Positions 57,969 through 64,000 of a stretch of DNA of 64,000 bases are shown piece after piece. The stretch is taken from contig NC_087073.1 of the NCBI RefSeq assembly GCF_026151205.1, positions 744,001-808,000 on the forward strand, read 5' to 3'. Position 1 is the stretch's first letter; every line of letters begins with the position of its first letter. The translations under genes were made by a program, and so were the position numbers. The notes beneath the pieces are model-generated. The model made no database searches. It was given only the letters and a program-made list of their open reading frames with translations, and was not told the origin of the DNA. Source of the stretch: Bolinopsis microptera. Taxonomy: Eukaryota; Ctenophora; Tentaculata; Lobata; Bolinopsidae.

Positions 57969-58500
57969 CTGCTTAGGCGATGGTAGAAGTTATTTTCAGC
58001 TGCAGAATAAGCGGTGTCCCGCCTAGTTATTGCTTAAACTAGCTCTTTCCTAGTTTCCACCGGAAGCGCCATATAGAGAATTTCCTTTGATAGCTGTCAC
58101 GTGACAGTCACGAGATATCGATTGAGCGCGTTTACTGGTTGGATATATAGCGCGTGATATTGAGCTATTATGCAGAGCCGATTACGCACCATATAGGGCG
58201 TAATTACTAGCTGCATCTAGCACGTGATATTTGCACAGCTAATTACACAGCCATATAAGGCGTAATTAGGAGCTCGGAGTTGCAGGGGAGTTGTAATAGC
58301 GTGAAATTGGGTGGTAAATCGTTGATTAGGGGTACATACAAGTAAATGTTTCGTGAAATATGTTGGTATAAAGCCAACTTTGGTTTTAGAATAGTGTGTG
58401 AGGGCGCGTACAGATGGAAGTGCACTGATTTGTTGTTCAAATGGTTAGAATAAAGATTTGTCCGAACCGGCTGAAATCGTTGTTACGTTGAAAACTGTTT
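57969..58500. promoter_or_regulatory. Divergent upstream region with CArG box, E-boxes and dyads, unit C
   Basis: CCATATAAGG (CArG consensus) lies at 58251-58260, inside the dyad CTAATTAC...GTAATTAG (58239-58270). A sister dyad ATTACGC...GCGTAAT with CCATATAGGG lies at 58180-58207, and a third CCATATA is near 58069. CACGTG occurs in GTCACGTGAC (~58097) and AGCACGTGAT (~58220). The region is positioned to drive the minus-strand gene and perhaps the ZDHHC gene; experimental support is not visible in sequence. Confidence 0.4.
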
Positions 58501-58779
58501 CGATTACCTTGTTACCTAGCTAGTAACTTGGTATGAAGAGAGAGTGCAAACCAGACGAAAGTAAGACGAAGTCTCGGGGATCGGGGATGCAGCCTACAAT
58601 GGGCATGAATATATAGAGGGCCCTAGGTTGCTCCCCAGATCGGCAGTCCAATAACACATTTTCTGAAAATTTCTAATTTTCAAACTTTTCATCAGTCCTA
58701 CGCCACTGGGGAATGATAGAAAGATGCGAGCAAAATTACGAATGCTGAAATGCACAGCTTTAATATCACTTCCTTTCAG

Positions 58780-59985
58780 TATAGTCTCACAACGACAGAG
58801 ATAGCACAGTTCATGATACAACCAAACAGTCAGGTACCCATATTAATTTATAATTTTATCTCTAATAATGTTTCGCTCTTTCAAGACTGACAAGGAATCA
58901 CAATAAATACTTGGAATTTTACCTCAAGAACGTCCCAGTCGCAGAAACTTCCCCTTCGTAAAACTCCACTCTTCAGGGTAGTTTCCAAGTGCTGTCCACC
59001 TTGACAAGTGAGTACGTTAAAGCAAGGCCTGATCTACAAGTCAGAGAAAGGGACTACAGGCACGGTGGCTTGAGAATATGTGAAATGTGCAGTATTATAA
59101 AGCCAGACAGGTTCATCACTGTGGCATCTGTAAACGGTATGTTTATACAATTATAAACCAATGTAGTAGTTGTACAGCAATACTAAGGTAATTTTACCTT
59201 TACACAGACATCGAACGCTGTAAGAAGATGACAATCAGACCTCGTTATTCATAAACCATCCATTCATTGAAGACTATCAACACAAATACCATGATTCGAC
59301 TTGATAAGAGATATTAATTGCAGATGTGTAATGAGGAAATGATTTCACTTGATAAGAGATATTAATTACAGATGTGTAATGAGGAAATGATTCCACTTGA
59401 TAAGAGATATTAATTACAGATGTGTAATGAAGATGGACCACCACTGTCACTGGGTGAACAACTGTATCCACGAGGGTAACCACAAGTACTTCATACAGTG
59501 CATTGCGCTGGGTGTAATGATATCTCTTGTTACCATTATACACTACTCAATAAACATGAGCTGCTCGAGTTGTAAGGTAGGTTATTATTTATTAATATTA
59601 ATTAATTAAGTAATTATTTAATTAATTAATTGGGGCTGTTGGCGGGTATACGGACAGCGGGGGTTCTCGCCAAACTCTTGCTGACGTTATGTTTGAATTT
59701 TAATGGCGTTTCGGGGGCGTTTCAAAAATTGTTAATTGTTAAAATTAACTCATCACGTTAACAATTGACCGATTGATTTGATTGAAACGAATGTAAGACT
59801 TCAAACATTTGCAGATAATACCAGACCTCTCCAATAAAGACTACACAGTCTGTCTGTTACTGTACATGTCTACGGGACTGTCAACCTTAATAGCTTTGTT
59901 GGTTACATTTTTAACTCTGGATCATTGCACCAACATGTTCCGAGGACAGACTAGTTATGGTAAGTGTAAAGGGGCCGACATGTCA

Positions 59986-60031
<46 letters not shown>

Positions 60032-60787
60032 TTGTACCGGGCATGATACTTGATATAACATTAATAGAAGTGTAAAGGTCACATCAAGATTTGTCTTCAC
60101 TAGAACACCCTACATCACTTGTCTAGATATACTAGCACCCTAAATAAACTTTCAATCAGCTGATAAAACACCCACCCCCTTCAGAACGAGTATACGAGCG
60201 GGACCATTACAACAGAGGTTGGAAGAAGAACTTCATGGAGATAATGGGACAGGGTGCGTGTGAGTGGTTCTGTCCTGTTGCTCCGACTAAACTCTCTCCT
60301 GAGCAGGAGCCTCTCATCATCACTGTTGTTGAGCCCTCCTCCGCAGCCTGGTTTGTCTATTCCTGTGTTAATTTGCTCATGTTTCCACTGGAAAATGTAA
60401 ACTGTTGCTTTGAAATGTAAGCATCATCCACGGACTAGATATTCTATTTTGATAGTCATGATAAAACTTGTATAGTCCCGCAAATTGTTTCATTACTCCT
60501 TCCCCTTCAGGTTAGAAACAACAAACAACAGAGCGTACACCCAGTACGAGATAGAGGACGAGACCACGTCCTCCCGCCACAGTCGACAAAGTACCAGTAG
60601 TCAGGGGAGAAGCAATGAGCGGTCACGTGACGTCAGTCTGGACGAGTTCGCGGACGACACTCTGAGTCTCCAGCAGGGACAGGTGGGGCAGAGTAACAGT
60701 GTAGTTACCATGGTAACAGAGGGGCACAGGGACTCTTCAATGGTCACCAGAGTGCGGACACCTAGTACCATTGAGAGTACAAAGTGA
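58780..60787 (+). CDS. ZDHHC2/15/20-like palmitoyltransferase, 5'-incomplete, one frameshift
   Basis: DHHC enzymes transfer palmitate to Cys of membrane-associated proteins. Exons by phase: 58780-58833 (tentative), 58977-59136, 59420-59576, 59815-59959, 60185-60350, 60511-60787. The zinc-binding core reads ICEMC, [26 protein letters not shown], with the catalytic Cys in DHHC but His replacing the usual Pro after it. TM3 and TM4 follow, then QTSYE at the TTxE site, YNRGWKKNFMEIMG at the PaCCT site, and a Ser/Thr-rich tail ending IESTK. All junction phases agree except inside 58977-59136, where one base is missing between KPDR and HHC (exon 160 nt instead of 161). Exons for TM1-TM2 were not found. 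It may be a recent pseudogene, or the missing base may be a sequencing error. Confidence 0.78.
59288..59425 (+). repeat. Triplicated intron end carrying the splice acceptor
   Basis: Three copies of a ~52-57 bp unit, each with CTTGATAAGAGATATTAATT then (G/T)(C/A)CAG or ACAG and ATGTGTAATGA. Only the third leads into the DHHC exon; the first two are followed by GGAAATGATTYCAC and the next unit, so the array offers three equivalent acceptors before the catalytic exon. Confidence 0.85.
59988..60030 (+). repeat. Poly-C tract in ZDHHC intron
   Basis: A run of about 43 C directly after GTCATCC, in the 225 bp intron between exons 59815-59959 and 60185-60350. Similar mononucleotide C or G runs recur through the window. 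Confidence 0.9.
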
Positions 60788-61919
60788 GGGTGAAGTTATT
60801 TAGAAAGTTAATTATTGGCTTGTGATCGAAACTGCTCATACGTGAAAGCTAGGTTATTATCAGACTTTAAAGTCAGTTTCTTTCCTCGAAGGTGAAACTG
60901 TTCACGTGAAACAACAAAACCACGTTTCAAATGATCTGGAATAATTTTTATTTGTGTTTGCTGAATAGTATAGCACTGCTGATAGTCTGTTTTGTATACA
61001 ACAAGCATTCCCAAACTTTCTTCGAAAGTGAACTCCTAGCAGCCGTCCAACTGATTTTGTTGACACAGAGAAGCTTGACGATGTCTCTCTTCTCGTTTGA
61101 TAGGGCAAATTTGAAATTTTTCGAAGAAAATTTTAAAATATTGCAAAATTGTGAAAAATTGAAAATGGGTTTTGACACATTTTTGCAAGAAATAACTAAC
61201 ATATAAGACCTAACAAGCATTCCCAAACCGATTTCATTTGATTTGCTCCTTCATAAAATAGAAAAATTATAATTTCAAATTTGCACACGAGACTTGAAGT
61301 TGAAACACCCTGTAGAGCGCGCTGATTTGAGCGGGGTTTGATTTGGTTTGACACACAAGAACGTTTGTCTTATATTGAAAGACAGTGACATTTTCTACTG
61401 GTATGTTTGATATATCGAGTTTTATTTGGTTTTAAATGATGTGTTTTTAATAGTGTTATTTTATTAAAGATTAAAGAAATGTGTCAAGAATTATCAGATT
61501 GTAAGTTTTAATCAGCTCCTTTAAACTACCTAATATAGATGATATGAGTAATTAATCTGTTATCTATCATCTTGTAAGAAATGATTAACATCATTTCTGT
61601 AAAAATATAGTGTACTGATATATTAAACTTTGTTTGACGAGTTTAGTAATTTTTTGACTTCTGTTTGTGGAGTATGGACAGTAATAACGTGCCCGTGAAA
61701 GATTGGTCGATATCTCAGGACTTTTGTTGAACTTTTGTTGACTTTCAGGAAGAATTCAGTCTTTCGTTGCTGGGAAAATTTGATTTTTTTACTGTAGAAT
61801 TATATTTTTGATTGTCTTGTATGATTTTTATTGCAATATTTTCAGAATATACTCGGGTGTTTTATTTCAATATATAAGTGTTGGAACTTCTTTTAAAAAA
61901 TTCTATCTCCACAGCAATT
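60788..61919. other. Unit C 3' segment, no recognised gene
   Basis: Downstream of the ZDHHC stop codon up to the next unit. It matches 51216-52350 and 55337-56469. It includes the ZDHHC 3' UTR presumably; frames on both strands near 60808-61226 overlap each other and have no domain. Confidence 0.45.
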
Positions 61920-64000
61920 CACATCTGCTACACAAATTAAAGCAAAATATATAACAACGAATATTTAAATAAAAGACGATCATTCAATAATTTTGGATAA
62001 CTTAAATCAAATACATTCGAGCACTGGTTAGTGATCGACTAAGTTAACAGTCATCGATATTCGATACTCATCGAATTTAAAAAAGTAAAAGCAACTGCTG
62101 TCTTTGGGGTCGTTCGCATATCACGTGATCAGCCGAGGGGGGAGGGGGGGTTTCCAAATGATTACGCTAGTATATTTTGATACAATATTTATGTGTAAAC
62201 TGATTACGGAGTCGAGGGGGGCCGGGGGGGGGTAAAAATTGACCAAAAAGTGATTACGTAATATGTGAACGACCCCTTATGAGTTATGACACTATCAGTG
62301 CCTGATATTCATTCTTATGGCCGGAAAAATGGGTTGTATAATGTATACATACAATGTAATTGTATAATGTATAAATACAATGTAGTTGGCAGGCTCACCG
62401 AATAGTCGTTTAGTGTGTTTGTGGCTTGCTGAGTCGGCCTTGTCAGAACTCTACTGAGCTCTCGTTTCAAGTAACCTCTGATGTTGTGGTATACTGATCT
62501 CTCTCAGTGTCTCCCTCCCTTTACTGATCACCTCTCATACTGATCTATCTCCACATTCTCGGTGTCTCATGATGATCCACTCTCTCAGTGTCTTCCTCCT
62601 TTACTGACCACCTCTTACTCACTTCTTCCTGCTGACCCTCATGATGATCCACAGAATGACCCAGGAGAGGAACATGCCCAGAGTAACGGCCCCTAAGAAC
62701 ATGATGAACAGGATCACATCAACACTCAGACAATCCGAGTCCGGACCCGAACAGTCCGTGTTGTTATCTCCAGCCGCTACCCCCGGTATTAGCAGAACAC
62801 ACCACCATACTAAGCGTTCGTAGCGACCCCTCCATTCGCCCCTGTACTTGATGTGGCCTCCTCCTTCGTCTTCTCTTTCTTCTCTTCTTTTGGCTTCTTC
62901 TCCTCCTTCTTCTTGTCCGCACCCTTTTTCTTGGCAGCGGGGGCGCCTATCTGAGAGCATTTGATAATGAACTGAAGGACGACGTATGAAACTACCAGCC
63001 CCCCAATAAACGCAGCTGCAACTACTAGGAAGTAGGCCTGGTTGTCCGGACAGTCTATAAGGTTCTCGTCTTTTTGTCTGTTTGGGTCTGTGTAGCTGAT
63101 GTTATTACACTCTTTCCCCTTCTCTTTTTCTTCTTCTGATCTTACAGCAGTGAGGCACCAACCTAGAATAGTATTCGTTAAACTTAATGTTTGGAGTATC
63201 TACTTCCTTCTACAGTGGTGTTACAGTGTGTGTAATAGTGTACTGTTAAAGTGTTAAAGTGTTTTAGTGCGTGGTTAGTGGTTACATGCAGTTCTTTAGC
63301 TAGGCCACACCACACTGCAGTGCACTCCATCACCTGAGGTATCAGGGAGTACTTAGTGACCGGGACAATGTAGCATAAGGAGTGATTTAACACGCTCACA
63401 CAGGCTGACTTTCAGCTCCACCGCCATCTGCTTAGGCGATGGTAGAAGTTATTTTCAGCTGCAGAATAAGCGGTGTCCCGCCTAGTTATTGCTTAAACTA
63501 GCTCTTTCCTAGTTTCCACCGGAAGCGCCATATAGAGAATTTCCTTTGATAGCTGTCACGTGACAGTCACGAGATATCGATTGAGCGCGTTTACTGGTTG
63601 GATATATAGCGCGTGATATTGAGCTATTATGCAGAGCCGATTACGCACCATATAGGGCGTAATTACTAGCTGCATCTAGCACGTGATATTTGCACAGCTA
63701 ATTACACAGCCATATAAGGCGTAATTAGGAGCTCGGAGTTGCAGGGGAGTTGTAATAGCGTGAAATTGGGTGGTAAATCGTTGATTAGGGGTACATACAA
63801 GTAAATGTTTCGTGAAATATGTTGGTATAAAGCCAACTTTGGTTTTAGAATAGTGTGTGAGGGCGCGTACAGATGGAAGTGCACTGATTTGTTGTTCAAA
63901 TGGTTAGAATAAAGATTTGTCCGAACCGGCTGAAATCGTTGTTACGTTGAAAACTGTTTCGATTACCTTGTTACCTAGCTAGTAACTTGGTATGAAGAGA
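61920..64000 (+). repeat. Tandem unit D, cut by the window end
   Basis: Matches unit C from its first base through the upstream region of the divergent genes. Any ZDHHC exons of D would lie beyond base 64000. Confidence 0.9.
62619..63427 (-). CDS. Small membrane-protein gene, unit D copy (two alternative terminal exons)
   Basis: Exon 1 63427-63400, exon 2a 63162-62810, exon 2b 62809-62619; same lengths and signals as in C and A, all frames open. Copy-specific changes include two silent codons in isoform a (T codons, in YTDP and EEAT), two silent codons in the membrane segment of isoform b (LF), and the F to L change at the exon 1/2b junction. Confidence 0.6.

Larger units (their letters stand above)
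56470..61919 (+). repeat. Tandem unit C (5.45 kb), the most complete copy
   Basis: Bounded by CACATCTGCTACACAAATTA at 56470 and again at 61920. In order it holds the Harbinger-like MITE, the minus-strand small membrane-protein gene, a ~0.8 kb shared upstream region, the ZDHHC exons and a ~1.1 kb spacer. Very high identity to A and D over shared parts indicates recent duplication or gene conversion. Confidence 0.92.

Overview
The window is eukaryotic and metazoan. It has spliced exons with GT-AG borders, an intronless class A GPCR with LDL-receptor class A modules, DHHC palmitoyltransferase exons, non-LTR retrotransposons, many short TIR elements with clean target duplications, and an interstitial block of degenerate TTAGGG-type repeat. 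A non-vertebrate animal, perhaps a cnidarian or another early-branching or lophotrochozoan lineage, fits best, but the phylum cannot be fixed from sequence alone. Most of the 64 kb is repeat. Several stretches look poorly polished: random single-base indels in the satellite and the right polypyrimidine arm, and homopolymer-rich noise at 53.6-55.05 kb.

Layout. 0-2.6 kb: the 3' part of a jockey/CR1-type LINE. 3.0-5.2 kb: a dispersed repeat (here 'X') swollen by a CACCTGTGT minisatellite, with an inverted, nearly minisatellite-free copy at 23.6-24.7 kb. 7.8-14.1 kb: about 17 copies of a ~367 bp satellite. 14.1-23.6 kb: TIR elements, a tRNA-derived SINE, a 3.9 kb element with subterminal repeats and nested insertions, a small two-exon Cys-rich gene on the minus strand, and a candidate exon pair on the plus strand. 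24.7-47.9 kb: two ~3.9 kb inverted arms ('Y', each carrying ~2.2 kb of polypurine or polypyrimidine DNA) around a 15.4 kb spacer. A second, inner inverted pair (32.3-32.7/39.7-40.3 kb) and a 31 bp hairpin at 36.2 kb have nearly the same centre. The spacer carries the GPCR gene, a signal-peptide exon pair, a LINE fragment and the first exons of a GOLM1/GOLM2-like gene.

47.9-64 kb is a direct tandem array of a ~5.45 kb unit: A 47937-52350, B 52351-56469, C 56470-61919, D 61920-end. The unit is divergently organised. A minus-strand gene for small single-pass membrane proteins lies opposite plus-strand exons of a ZDHHC2/15/20-like palmitoyltransferase, with a ~1 kb shared upstream region holding E-boxes, a CArG box and dyads. 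Only copy C keeps the DHHC catalytic exons; A and B keep just the last exon, and D runs off the window.

The most interesting find is the small gene. One signal-peptide exon can splice, in the same phase, to two overlapping terminal exons in different frames. The TAG stop of the first product supplies the AG splice acceptor of the second. Substitutions between the tandem copies are almost all synonymous in whichever frame the model predicts, so both products look real. I recognise no known family for either.
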